A stretch of 55,910 nt of DNA from the IMG/VR virus record IMGVR_UViG_3300008267_009201, positions 1 to 55,910 of that record. One strand, written 5' to 3'. The notes under the pieces are model-generated. The model ran no database searches and had not been told where the DNA came from. It worked only from the letters and a program-made list of their open reading frames with translations. The first letter of the stretch is position 1. Each line of letters starts with the position of its first letter. Position numbers and translations under genes: made by a program. Positions 24,128 to 31,874 of the stretch are shown here, piece by piece. The stretch is from a virus.

Positions 24128-25117
24128 TTATAAATTTTCTAAAATTTTAATTATTTTTTGAGTTGATTTACCATCGCCATAAGGACACTCATTTAAAATG
24201 ATATAATCATTTTTTATTTTGTAAAATAGTTCTTTTAAATCTGATGGTTTTTCACAAATAAATGAATGGGTACCTATTGATTCAGTTCTTTCTGTTACTT
24301 TACGACAAACGATAACTTTTTTATTTAAAAATGAACCCTCCTCTTGTAATCCCCCACTATCTGTAATACATAATTTACATTTACTTAAATAATCTATTAA
24401 TTCATCGTGAGGTAACGGGTCAACAACTTTAACGTTTTTTAGTAACAATGAATATTTTTTAACATTTGGATTTGGATGAATTGGAAGTAAAAACTCAAGG
24501 TCAGTATTTTCATTGGCTAATTCATCAATTAACTGAAACCACTCTTTAATCATTTCGTGATTTTCTCTTCTATGTAAAGTAACTAATACTTTGTTTTCGT
24601 AAGATGTTGAAATACCATTTAAGTTATCTAAAACTGTATTACCTACCACAAATTTTTTACCTTCAATTTTTTCAGATAATAGATTATTTAAATTATTATT
24701 AGTTGGACATAAGTGAATGTCGGCAATTTTAGAGATTATTTGACGATAGATTTCTTCAGGATATGGATTATCTTTATCGTAAGTTCTAAGACCCGATTCT
24801 AAATGAATTATTTTTATTTTTCTATGATAACAAGATAATGCGATTGATACCGCAGTTGCGGTGTCCCCTTGAACTAATACGTAGTCAAACCCATTATCTA
24901 AAACATTTGAAATTTGATTTGACATTACTGAAGAAAATATAGAATCAAGTCTATTAGATTGTTCAAAAATTTCTAAAGAATAATTGTAATTACCCAATAC
25001 TAAATTTTGATGTTGTTTAACAAATAGGAATTCAAAATTAACGTTACCTGAATAATTGAAAAAATTTTTAATTTTAATATACTCCGGTCTTGTACCATAA
25101 CAAATTAGTATTTTCAT
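24128..25117 (-). CDS. wecB: UDP-N-acetylglucosamine 2-epimerase (non-hydrolysing type)
   Basis: 329 aa. CYGTRPEYIKIK replaces the usual GTRPE-x-IK start. QGDTATAVSIALSCY, IIHLESGLRTYDKDNPYPEE (E-x-G-L-R-T), VGNTVLDNL, VTLHRREN and LPIHPNPNVK follow, and DSGGLQEEG with CRKVTERTE closes the set. All are diagnostic for WecB-type epimerases, which interconvert UDP-GlcNAc and UDP-ManNAc. Length is slightly below the usual 370. It would supply UDP-ManNAc to nearby transferases. Confidence 0.88.
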   Translation of the reverse strand: MKILICYGTRPEYIKIKNFFNYSGNVNFEFLFVKQHQNLVLGNYNYSLEIFEQSNRLDSIFSSVMSNQISNVLDNGFDYVLVQGDTATAVSIALSCYHRKIKIIHLESGLRTYDKDNPYPEEIYRQIISKIADIHLCPTNNNLNNLLSEKIEGKKFVVGNTVLDNLNGISTSYENKVLVTLHRRENHEMIKEWFQLIDELANENTDLEFLLPIHPNPNVKKYSLLLKNVKVVDPLPHDELIDYLSKCKLCITDSGGLQEEGSFLNKKVIVCRKVTERTESIGTHSFICEKPSDLKELFYKIKNDYIILNECPYGDGKSTQKIIKILENL

Positions 25118-26754
25118 ATTTTATTGATTGCGTTCATATAAATTTCTTTTATTTTGTTAACAACATTGATTGAGCCAAACTTATCAGTATCTGAAGGAAC
25201 TTCATTTAGTTTTTTATCTTTAATATTTCCATCACCATCAATGTTATATATCCAACCTGGCTTACCACATAACCAACCTTCAATTGTTGTACGACCAAGT
25301 AATATTCCAGCAGTTTCAGAACACCCCTTTACAAATTTTTCAACATTTTTAGTACTTGGGAAATATTTTACATTTCCATAATATTTGAATTGAGATGCAT
25401 AGTTTGATTTATCTTGCCCAACAATCCATAAATCTTTTCCAATATCGTTAGAGTAGTCAATTAAATCAAAAATTGTATTTTTTCTTAATTCATCAATAGT
25501 ACCAACAAAAAGAATATAGTTATCATCTTTAGTGTTATTAGTATTAAAACGTTCAGTGTCAATTGGATTATAAATCACCTCAATTAAGTCAGAATTGATA
25601 TTGAAATTATTGATTAAATGGTCTTTAATCTCAGGTCTGATTGCAATGTATTTTTCAACCATATCATTCACTACCGGATTTTCCAAATTAATAACTTCAG
25701 AATGGATTGTATATATTTTAGGGACATTTGGATATAAATTATTTAAGATATTAACAACAGGTTGATGTTGGTAATGAATTACATCAAAATTTTCTTCTCC
25801 GACTTTATAAAATTTGTTTTTTTCAGATAATATAGACCCATTTGGTGTATTTAATCTCCATACTCCATCACCTAATTTAAACCCTGGAGAATTAATAATA
25901 TTAAAAACTTTAATTCCTTCAGTTTTTGCAATATTTGCAAGGGGCCCCTCGGTTTCATATGCCACAATACTTACATCAGCATTTTGTTTAACTAAATTTT
26001 TGGCTAATTCATAAACATACATTTCTGAACCTGTAAATTCTCTGAAAAATAAACAACCAATTAAAACTTTAATTTTGTCATTATTAGTTATTTTAATTTT
26101 TGATGGCAAAAAATCTGAATATTTTTCAGAAAAAATTACTCTATTTTTCTCCCATTTTTCATTTGTCATTCCTATTGATTTATGGGTTAATCTAATATTA
26201 GTTATAACCCCAATTTTACACGATTCGATATAATTTTGAAAACAAAAATTAACATCGTAAAAATGAAAACCACTAACTGACTCATCGAAATTCTTTTTAA
26301 TTTTTGTTTTATCTAAACAAATGAAAAGACCATCAACTATTACTACCTCTTTAACATTATTTTGTTGGGAATCCGAATATTTAGATTCCCATTTTTTACC
26401 TTCGTGTTCATGATTGACTATTCCAATCATTTTAGACCTATCTTCCCACCACATACCACTTTTTGGTAAGTATGTTGAACCAGCAACTCCAATAATTGAA
26501 TATTCGGGATTCCTCTCAAATACCTTTTTTAATTTTTCACCCCAATTTTTAGTATCAAAATATATATCATCGTGACACAATACAACAATATCGTTTAATG
26601 ATTCTGAAAGTATCTCATTATAAACCTGAGACAAACTTTTTTCACCATTATTTACCTTTTCAATGACCTGAATTTTAGGATTACCACAAGATTTTTTAAG
26701 GTATTCTATAAAATCAGGATTACTATTTCTTGTACTATATCCAATCGTTATCAT
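25114..26754 (-). CDS. Two-domain glycosyltransferase: GT-A + GT-B fusion
   Basis: 546 aa. Residues 1-225 are a GT2-like domain: MITIGYSTRNSNPDFIEYLK, DIVVLCHDDIYFDTKNWGEK with H-D-D, IGVAGSTYLPKSGMWW and VVIVDGLFICLDKTK. Residues about 230-546 are a GT4-like domain: KVLIGCLFFREFTGSEMYVY followed by ELAKNLVKQ, VIHYQHQPVVNIL, NPIDTERFN, YILFVGTIDELRKNTIF and GRTTIEGWLCGKPGWIYN. Such fusions can add two sugars in sequence. It overlaps both neighbours by 4 bases. Confidence 0.82.
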   Translation of the reverse strand: MITIGYSTRNSNPDFIEYLKKSCGNPKIQVIEKVNNGEKSLSQVYNEILSESLNDIVVLCHDDIYFDTKNWGEKLKKVFERNPEYSIIGVAGSTYLPKSGMWWEDRSKMIGIVNHEHEGKKWESKYSDSQQNNVKEVVIVDGLFICLDKTKIKKNFDESVSGFHFYDVNFCFQNYIESCKIGVITNIRLTHKSIGMTNEKWEKNRVIFSEKYSDFLPSKIKITNNDKIKVLIGCLFFREFTGSEMYVYELAKNLVKQNADVSIVAYETEGPLANIAKTEGIKVFNIINSPGFKLGDGVWRLNTPNGSILSEKNKFYKVGEENFDVIHYQHQPVVNILNNLYPNVPKIYTIHSEVINLENPVVNDMVEKYIAIRPEIKDHLINNFNINSDLIEVIYNPIDTERFNTNNTKDDNYILFVGTIDELRKNTIFDLIDYSNDIGKDLWIVGQDKSNYASQFKYYGNVKYFPSTKNVEKFVKGCSETAGILLGRTTIEGWLCGKPGWIYNIDGDGNIKDKKLNEVPSDTDKFGSINVVNKIKEIYMNAINKI

Positions 26755-27353
26755 ATTCCAGTACTCCCAAACCCGTTTTCTCCACGGTCTTTACTTTCTA
26801 CTTTATTGACTTTAACTAAATTAACATTTCTACCTGGATAACATTTTGATAAAACCGCTTGAGCGATTTTCATTCCTTTATTTATCTTGAATTGTTCTTT
26901 ATTTGTATTAAAAATTATGACTTGAACTTCACCTGTATAACCTTCGTCAACAGTTCCAGGACTATTAAGTACCATTAAACCTTGTTTAAGTGCTAAACCA
27001 CTTTTAGACCTTACTTGAATTTCAAATCCTTCAGGTATTTCAAATCGAATACCTGTTGGTACCAAAGCTCTGCCAAACCCATCAATTAAAATATCTTGGG
27101 TTGAGTATAAGTCAAATCCACTATCTGAAACATAATTATAATTTAAATTTAAATCGTCCTCAGATGAATACGGTAAATCTACTTTACTCATTGATTCCGC
27201 CATCTGAGACTCAAAGTCTTTTAAATCAATACCAAATTCATCGGAAATTTGTTTATACAAATCTAAATCAGATTCTTTTTCAATTGAGGACTGCATTTTT
27301 TTTATTTCCTCGTACAGGTCAAAATCTTCATCATTAATATTATCTAAACTCAT
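26751..27353 (-). CDS. dut: Trimeric dUTP diphosphatase (dUTPase)
   Basis: 200 aa. Motif I DSGFDLYS at 77-84, motif II PTGI at 99-102, motif III RSKSGLALKQGLMVLNSPGT followed by VDEGYTGEV at 115-143 and motif V RGENGFGSTG at 190-199 are all intact. It hydrolyses dUTP to dUMP, limiting uracil in DNA and supplying dTMP synthesis. It has a 70-residue acidic N-terminal extension not present in standard dUTPases (about 150 aa). It is embedded in the glycosylation run with 4-base overlaps on both sides. Confidence 0.93.
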   Translation of the reverse strand: MSLDNINDEDFDLYEEIKKMQSSIEKESDLDLYKQISDEFGIDLKDFESQMAESMSKVDLPYSSEDDLNLNYNYVSDSGFDLYSTQDILIDGFGRALVPTGIRFEIPEGFEIQVRSKSGLALKQGLMVLNSPGTVDEGYTGEVQVIIFNTNKEQFKINKGMKIAQAVLSKCYPGRNVNLVKVNKVESKDRGENGFGSTGI

Positions 27354-28051
27354 TTTAAATTTTTAATTTTTTTAACAACATTTATTAATACTTCAACATC
27401 TTTTTCACAATAATCCTGTATTTCTTGATATTTGTTTTCATTCCAAAAGTAATAATGTACTTTGTTACCCGTGACTTCCATATTTTTAGAAGATTCAACA
27501 CCTAATGAAATACACATTAACTCTAAAGAACTAATCGCTCCAAACTGGCCAAATTGCCAAATATCTTTAGTGTCAACTGCTTTAACTTCCCAAGGTTTAG
27601 TATCTGGCGTTGGTAATATTGATGACGGTAATATACCATTTATTAACATTCGTTTACCTAAAACAGGAATATCAAAATTCTTAATATTATGTCCACAAAG
27701 TACAAAACCTAATTTATCGACACGATTTAGTAATGTGTTTACATCTTTTAGTAGTTGAGTTTCATCTGAATTAAAAAATGTTTGTTTTTTAATTGTGTCA
27801 TCAGGACCAATAAACCCTACCGATACACATATAATTTTTGAAAATTCAGGTACTAAAGCTGCACGGTTTACAAATATCTCTTCTTTTGGTTTATCTAAAT
27901 CCTCAGGAAACCTTTTTTGAAACCAATCTAAGTAATTTTCAAATTGATAACAAAGAGACGGATAATCCCGTTTGAACGATTCGTAATTACTTGAAACTCC
28001 AACAGTTTCAATATCTATAAATAATAATTTGTTTAATGGGTATTGTATCAT
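27350..28051 (-). CDS. PolB-type 3'-5' exonuclease
   Basis: 233 aa. LLFIDIETVGVSSNYESF gives the Exo I D-x-E (D13, E15). FVLCGHNIKNFDIPVLGKRM is Exo II, and YCEKDVEVLINVVKKI at the end is Exo III (Y-C-x-x-D). KAVDTKDIWQFGQFGAISSL is also typical. This is the stand-alone relative of the family-B polymerase proofreading domain found in Bacteroidota. The phage polymerase at 43053 has its own exonuclease domain, so this is an additional nuclease, perhaps for recombination or repair. Confidence 0.8.
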   Translation of the reverse strand: MIQYPLNKLLFIDIETVGVSSNYESFKRDYPSLCYQFENYLDWFQKRFPEDLDKPKEEIFVNRAALVPEFSKIICVSVGFIGPDDTIKKQTFFNSDETQLLKDVNTLLNRVDKLGFVLCGHNIKNFDIPVLGKRMLINGILPSSILPTPDTKPWEVKAVDTKDIWQFGQFGAISSLELMCISLGVESSKNMEVTGNKVHYYFWNENKYQEIQDYCEKDVEVLINVVKKIKNLK

Positions 28052-28054
28052 AAA

Positions 28055-29173
28055 TTATTTTAATAAACTGAAATAAAGTTCTTTTCTATCTTTTTTTGAC
28101 CAATCAGAATGGTTACGAGTCTCCTCAACCAATAAAGCGTTACCATCAACAAATTCACCATTTTTAAGAGCGTGTTTTAAGTCAATCGTGTAAGGTCCAA
28201 CATTAGACGCAATTAATGCTTTTTTATAGAATCCTGCCTCAATGACCTTCAACTGTGACTTAACTCGATTAAAAATATGATTTTTAATTGGGGCTAAAGA
28301 TATATCAAATTTAGAATAATTTTTGGCATAAGATGTTGTAGGTAACGTCCAAACTCTTCGATATCCCTCATTTAATTCGTTATAGTAGGACTCGTCTTTA
28401 AATTTCATAAGATGTGTCTTATACTCTTCGTCAACAATTTTATAATTGTTTGTGAAAATTTCTTCATACTTTACCCAAACTGTTTCGTCAGGTCTAATAG
28501 GTCTTACTTTTTTTTCACCTGTATCTTTATTATATTCGGTCATACTACCACGTGTGTCAAATCCACATACAACATATTGAATTTTATCATTTAAAGTACC
28601 CAATTTACTTACCATTCCGTCTAAAAGATATAAATCATGTAAGTGAGATGAACCTCCAAGCCACCCAACTCTGATTCTGTCCGACTCTAAAGTTTTTTCT
28701 TTAAATTGAGGTTCATTAGGGTCAATAGCATTTGGTAATACGGAAACGTTTTTATTAATTTTGAAAACTTCAGATGCGAATACAGACGTAGTTGTTGTTA
28801 CGTGTTTAGCGGCTTTAATCTGAGCAATAATTTTCTCATTTATTTTTTCTTGAACAATGATTGCATGTAATGGGTGTTCCTTAGTAGGTAACCAATAATC
28901 GTCAATATCACAGATTGTGACAACTCCTTGATTGTTTAGTTTATTAATTAACTCTACTGATTTGTCATAATTTTGTCCAATTAATCTATGAAAATGAACA
29001 ATGTCATATTTTTGCCAAAATTTATCATCTTCATAATCGACATCAAATTCAATATCAACATGAACCTCATTAGGATATAACTTTTGTAAACAAACGTGTG
29101 GGTCTATTGACCTAAATTTACCCACCCCACTTCTATCTGAAGGTAGAACTAAAATATTTATCTTTTTACTCAT
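28055..29173 (-). CDS. Glycosyltransferase, GT-B fold (head of the glycosylation run)
   Basis: 372 aa from the ATG at 29173; a TTG 36 bases upstream is the only longer alternative. INILVLPSDRSGVGKFRSID is the N-terminal glycine loop, YDIVHFHRLIG and VVTICDIDDYWLPT follow, and IRVGWLGGSSHLHDL starts the second domain. YAKNYSKFDISLAPIKNHIF followed by NRVKSQLKVIEAGFYKKALI is the GT4-like nucleotide-sugar block with E. It is the first gene in the long minus-strand run to 12674 and has a host-like promoter. Confidence 0.8.
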   Translation of the reverse strand: MSKKINILVLPSDRSGVGKFRSIDPHVCLQKLYPNEVHVDIEFDVDYEDDKFWQKYDIVHFHRLIGQNYDKSVELINKLNNQGVVTICDIDDYWLPTKEHPLHAIIVQEKINEKIIAQIKAAKHVTTTTSVFASEVFKINKNVSVLPNAIDPNEPQFKEKTLESDRIRVGWLGGSSHLHDLYLLDGMVSKLGTLNDKIQYVVCGFDTRGSMTEYNKDTGEKKVRPIRPDETVWVKYEEIFTNNYKIVDEEYKTHLMKFKDESYYNELNEGYRRVWTLPTTSYAKNYSKFDISLAPIKNHIFNRVKSQLKVIEAGFYKKALIASNVGPYTIDLKHALKNGEFVDGNALLVEETRNHSDWSKKDRKELYFSLLK

Positions 29174-29178
29174 AGAAA

Positions 29179-29209
29179 CAATTATAGTTATTAAACTATA
29201 ATATTTCAA
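29179..29209 (-). promoter_or_regulatory. Host-like promoter for the glycosylation operon
   Basis: The minus strand reads TTG (29209-29207), 20 bases, TATAATTG (29186-29179), one mismatch from TAnnTTTG. It lies between the upstream terminator and the ATG at 29173, so the leader would be only a few bases. Confidence 0.4.
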
Positions 29210-29221
29210 CCCATAGAAATG

Positions 29222-29244
29222 AAAAACCCTACCGAAGTAGGGTT
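29222..29244 (-). terminator. Terminator with TTCG tetraloop after the 193-aa gene
   Basis: On the minus strand, AACCCTAC-TTCG-GTAGGGTT is followed by TTTC. It is an 8-bp stem with the very stable cUUCGg loop, 3 bases past the stop at 29248. It separates the 31829-29248 unit from the glycosylation run. Confidence 0.88.
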
Positions 29245-29247
29245 ATT

Positions 29248-29829
29248 TTATTTTAATTTTTTGATTTTGGTTATCTTACCTTCAAAAATATGGTCACCAA
29301 CTTTTATCTGAACTGATTGTTGTGATTTTTGTTCACTTTCATGGATTATGCCTTTTTCAGTTAGAACTTCAGTAACCACCTCTTTTAACATTCTCCTCAA
29401 ATCTGAATTAACAGGTTGTTGTTGAACAGTTTGTTTTTTTTGAGTAGTAGTCTCAACAATAGTTTCTTTACCTTGATTCATTAACCTTGCCGCTTTTTCT
29501 ATGATTTCGTCAGATATTGTCGGAGTGTTTTGTTGAGGTTGTTGTATTGGGTGCTCAATCATTAACTGTTTAATCGCGTCAGGTAATTTAGAACTTAAAA
29601 TTTTATCTTTAGTGTTAACAAACTGTTTAGTTTGTGATGGTTTATTTTCAACCATTAATTCTTGAGGTAAGTTATATTTGGCCTGTGGGACATTAAACTC
29701 TTCCACACCTATTGGTGATTCTTGAAAATTTGACTCGTTAATAGAACGGACATCACCTCGTTTAATGTTATCACTTTTATCCATGATTTTTTTAGAAATC
29801 ATTAGTTTTTGTATTAAATCTTCTGTCAT
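29248..29829 (-). CDS. Hypothetical protein, 193 aa, Gln-rich
   Basis: 193 aa, hydrophilic, with Gln/Pro-rich segments (HPIQQPQQNTPT, TTTQKKQTVQQQPVN) between helical parts (LPDAIKQLMIEH; SDLRRMLKEVVTEVLTEKGI). The C-terminus VQIKVGDHIFEGKITKIKKL looks like a small beta domain. No family recognised; disordered, scaffold-like composition. It is last in its unit, immediately before a strong terminator, 10 bases after the WYL-like gene. Confidence 0.6.
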   Translation of the reverse strand: MTEDLIQKLMISKKIMDKSDNIKRGDVRSINESNFQESPIGVEEFNVPQAKYNLPQELMVENKPSQTKQFVNTKDKILSSKLPDAIKQLMIEHPIQQPQQNTPTISDEIIEKAARLMNQGKETIVETTTQKKQTVQQQPVNSDLRRMLKEVVTEVLTEKGIIHESEQKSQQSVQIKVGDHIFEGKITKIKKLK

Positions 29830-29839
29830 AGTTTTTATA

Positions 29840-30223
29840 TTAAGTAAAATTCGCTAAAATGTCAATTGATACCATTCTTTTATCTCCATTTGGATTAAAT
29901 CCTGGTCTGACCTCTGAAAACATGTCATCTGTTATACTTACACTTAGAATGTCTTTAACTTTAAAATACCTCCAACCTGGCATAGGTCTTGTCCTTAAAA
30001 ATCCTCTATGTGATGCACCCTCCCTTTCCCAAGCACATAGTACCTGATTACCTTTTTTGTTTACACCTAAACAAACAGGTTCAATTACTCTAATTCCTTT
30101 ACCTCCGGGTTCATCACCATTGTATGTTATATACAATACTTTACGTTGGGATATTGCATCCCTTATATCACGCAAAGTGACAGTTTCCAACAATAGTGAT
30201 TTAAATGACTCTAATAATTTCAT
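29840..30223 (-). CDS. WYL-domain-like protein with N-terminal capsid-targeting-like peptide
   Basis: 127 aa. Residues 1-13 (MKLLESFKSLLLE) end L-L-E. Residues 18-105 follow the WYL pattern: IRDAISQRKVLYITYNGDEP, GIRVIEPVCLGVNKKGNQVL, CAWEREGASHRGFLRTRPMP and GWRYFKVKDILSV. WYL domains bind nucleic-acid-type ligands and act in bacterial transcription regulators and CRISPR or defence proteins. Here there is no helix-turn-helix, only the domain itself. The ATG overlaps the upstream stop by 1 base. Function in the phage unknown. Confidence 0.7.
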   Translation of the reverse strand: MKLLESFKSLLLETVTLRDIRDAISQRKVLYITYNGDEPGGKGIRVIEPVCLGVNKKGNQVLCAWEREGASHRGFLRTRPMPGWRYFKVKDILSVSITDDMFSEVRPGFNPNGDKRMVSIDILANFT

Positions 30224-30525
30224 TATACTGATGGAGTAGTGTATGGGACTTGAGCTTTATAGTAATTGATTGCAACTTCTGCGGCTCTTTCTTGAATGTC
30301 AGTAATGTTACCCGCTGTAAAATTGTAAGCGTTTAATAGTCCGTCAGTTCCTGTACCTTTACCTTGTAAATCACCTGTAGCTAATGCGTCAGGATGAGTT
30401 GCACTGTATTGATTAGTTTGAAAATAATCATTGGTTGGAATTAACGCTCCTCTTTGTTGAACACCAATTTGACCTAATTGGTTTAATTGTTGTTGCTCAA
30501 AATTAATTGGAATGTAACTTGGCAT
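30223..30525 (-). CDS. Hypothetical protein, 100 aa
   Basis: 100 aa, Gln/Gly/Thr-rich (INFEQQQLNQLGQIGVQQRG, then ATGDLQGKGTGTDGLLNAY), ending in a helix (ITDIQERAAEVAINYYKAQV). No charged clusters, no signal. The composition is like a small virion or head-associated protein. It is tightly packed between the 154-aa gene (4-base gap) and the WYL-like gene (1-base overlap). I do not recognise the family. Confidence 0.6.
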   Translation of the reverse strand: MPSYIPINFEQQQLNQLGQIGVQQRGALIPTNDYFQTNQYSATHPDALATGDLQGKGTGTDGLLNAYNFTAGNITDIQERAAEVAINYYKAQVPYTTPSV

Positions 30526-30529
30526 AATT

Positions 30530-30994
30530 TTAAATTATTATTTTTATTATTTCGTTTATTCTTTGTATGTCTTCAAAAATAGAAGACGCATGTTTAAAAC
30601 TTGTTTTTTTATGACTTAGAGATGGTCTAACTCCATTTAAAGGATTCTTGGTATGAGTCCTAATAAATGAATTAGATAACCCCGAATTCATTCTGTGTTT
30701 TTTTGATGTTTTAATAGATTGTCTATCTTGGTTTAATACCATATTAACCCAATTTTTCATTCTATCCCCACCCATTAATTCATATCTTTCTTTACTTAAA
30801 TTACCACTATCAAACTTATTTTTATAATTCTTTAGTAATTGGTAAGATATTTTACCATTATCTCTTAGATTTATATTTTTTTTATATCCTGAAGTATTAT
30901 AAAATCTAGTAGAATGTTCATCAAATCCTTTTTGTAAGGATTCAATAACATCACTTGGTATATCATACTCTTTATTATATAAATCTTTATTCAT
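30530..30994 (-). CDS. Hypothetical basic protein, 154 aa
   Basis: 154 aa, basic overall with many Lys, Asn and Ser. NTSGYKKNINLRDNGKISYQ and ERYELMGGDRMKNWVNMVLN are the most structured parts, and the C-terminus ends in a hydrophobic helix (SSIFEDIQRINEIIKIII). No family recognised. The MGGDRM-x-x-W segment resembles blocks in other phage head proteins but I cannot name one. It overlaps the upstream 280-aa gene by 8 bases. Confidence 0.58.
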   Translation of the reverse strand: MNKDLYNKEYDIPSDVIESLQKGFDEHSTRFYNTSGYKKNINLRDNGKISYQLLKNYKNKFDSGNLSKERYELMGGDRMKNWVNMVLNQDRQSIKTSKKHRMNSGLSNSFIRTHTKNPLNGVRPSLSHKKTSFKHASSIFEDIQRINEIIKIII

Positions 30995-31829
30995 CTTTTT
31001 TTCCTAAACTAATTCCTTCTTTATCGGCCATTTTCTTTAGAGATTTAATATTATTTAAAAAAGTCTTAGACATTTTAGGTTCTTTTTTTGTAATGTCCGA
31101 ATCTCTTTTATTTTTTTGAACTAAAATATCTTCGATAAGTTTTCTCGCGTCCTCATTTCTTTTTTCCTCAATCTTCCTTTTTTCAAATAAATTAAATGTA
31201 CCTACAAAATCTTTTTTACTCTTAATTTTTTTAGGTGTGTTTTTTTCTTTTTTATCTTTAATGTCCTTACCAAATTTTTCAGTCCTATCTTTAGCATCTT
31301 CAGGTTCCATACCCATATTTTTAACTAAATATTTGAATGTTTTTTTACCATCCATATCTTTAGTTTCTTCGTACCCAAACGCTCCTTCCATATCAACCTC
31401 AAGTACAGGGCCGTCCTCAATGGATTCGCCATAATAGACTCTATATCCACGAGTAACGGGATTGTTTGTTTGTCTCGTGGCAACAACTTCCTGGTCAGTA
31501 GTTTTAATTGGGGATAATTTAGGATTTATAATCGGAATTTTTGAACTTAAAAAAGTACCATCGTAATCTACCAATTCCCCAATCTCACCTTTGAAATTTT
31601 TCAGACGAGATTTCAAATCCTCCGTATTTTTTAACTTTTTTTCTTTCTGAATTTTTTTAATTTCTTTTTTGATTTTCTCCACATTTTTCTTTTCAAATAT
31701 CATTATTTCATCATTTTTTCTTGCTTCATTTAATGTGTTTGAAATTGAATAATACAATGCAACATCATCTTCTCTTTCTTTTAAAAAGAAGTAGTAGTTG
31801 TTTGAGAAAGTTTCAATTTTATTATTCAT
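30987..31829 (-). CDS. Hypothetical charged protein, 280 aa, possible packaged protein
   Basis: 280 aa from the ATG at 31829; the longer frame starts at a TTG at 31898 inside the divergent gene and adds hydrophobic residues, so I reject it. It is strongly Lys/Glu-rich (EKIKKEIKKIQKEKKLKN, KDIKDKKEKNTPKKIKSKKD), probably coiled-coil and disordered. One ordered segment (RGYRVYYGESIEDGPVLEVD followed by MEGAFGYEE) lies in the middle. Residues 1-18 end F-F-L-K-E, another (L/I)-x-E. Composition resembles internal head or core proteins of T4-like phages, but that is inference. Confidence 0.58.
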   Translation of the reverse strand: MNNKIETFSNNYYFFLKEREDDVALYYSISNTLNEARKNDEIMIFEKKNVEKIKKEIKKIQKEKKLKNTEDLKSRLKNFKGEIGELVDYDGTFLSSKIPIINPKLSPIKTTDQEVVATRQTNNPVTRGYRVYYGESIEDGPVLEVDMEGAFGYEETKDMDGKKTFKYLVKNMGMEPEDAKDRTEKFGKDIKDKKEKNTPKKIKSKKDFVGTFNLFEKRKIEEKRNEDARKLIEDILVQKNKRDSDITKKEPKMSKTFLNNIKSLKKMADKEGISLGKKDE

Positions 31830-31842
31830 AATGTTTTTACCT

Positions 31843-31850
31843 ATAAATAC
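31843..31850 (-). promoter_or_regulatory. RTATTTAT box before the 280-aa gene
   Basis: The minus strand reads GTATTTAT, 13 bases before ATG at 31829. The same bases give TATAAATA on plus at 31842-31849, so the site may serve the divergent gene as well. Confidence 0.35.
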
Positions 31851-31860
31851 TTTGATTATT

Positions 31861-31868
31861 GTATTTAT
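31861..31868 (+). promoter_or_regulatory. RTATTTAT box before the 706-aa adhesin candidate
   Basis: GTATTTAT-TATAAG-ATG, gap 6, on the plus strand. Confidence 0.4.
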
Positions 31869-31874
31869 TATAAG

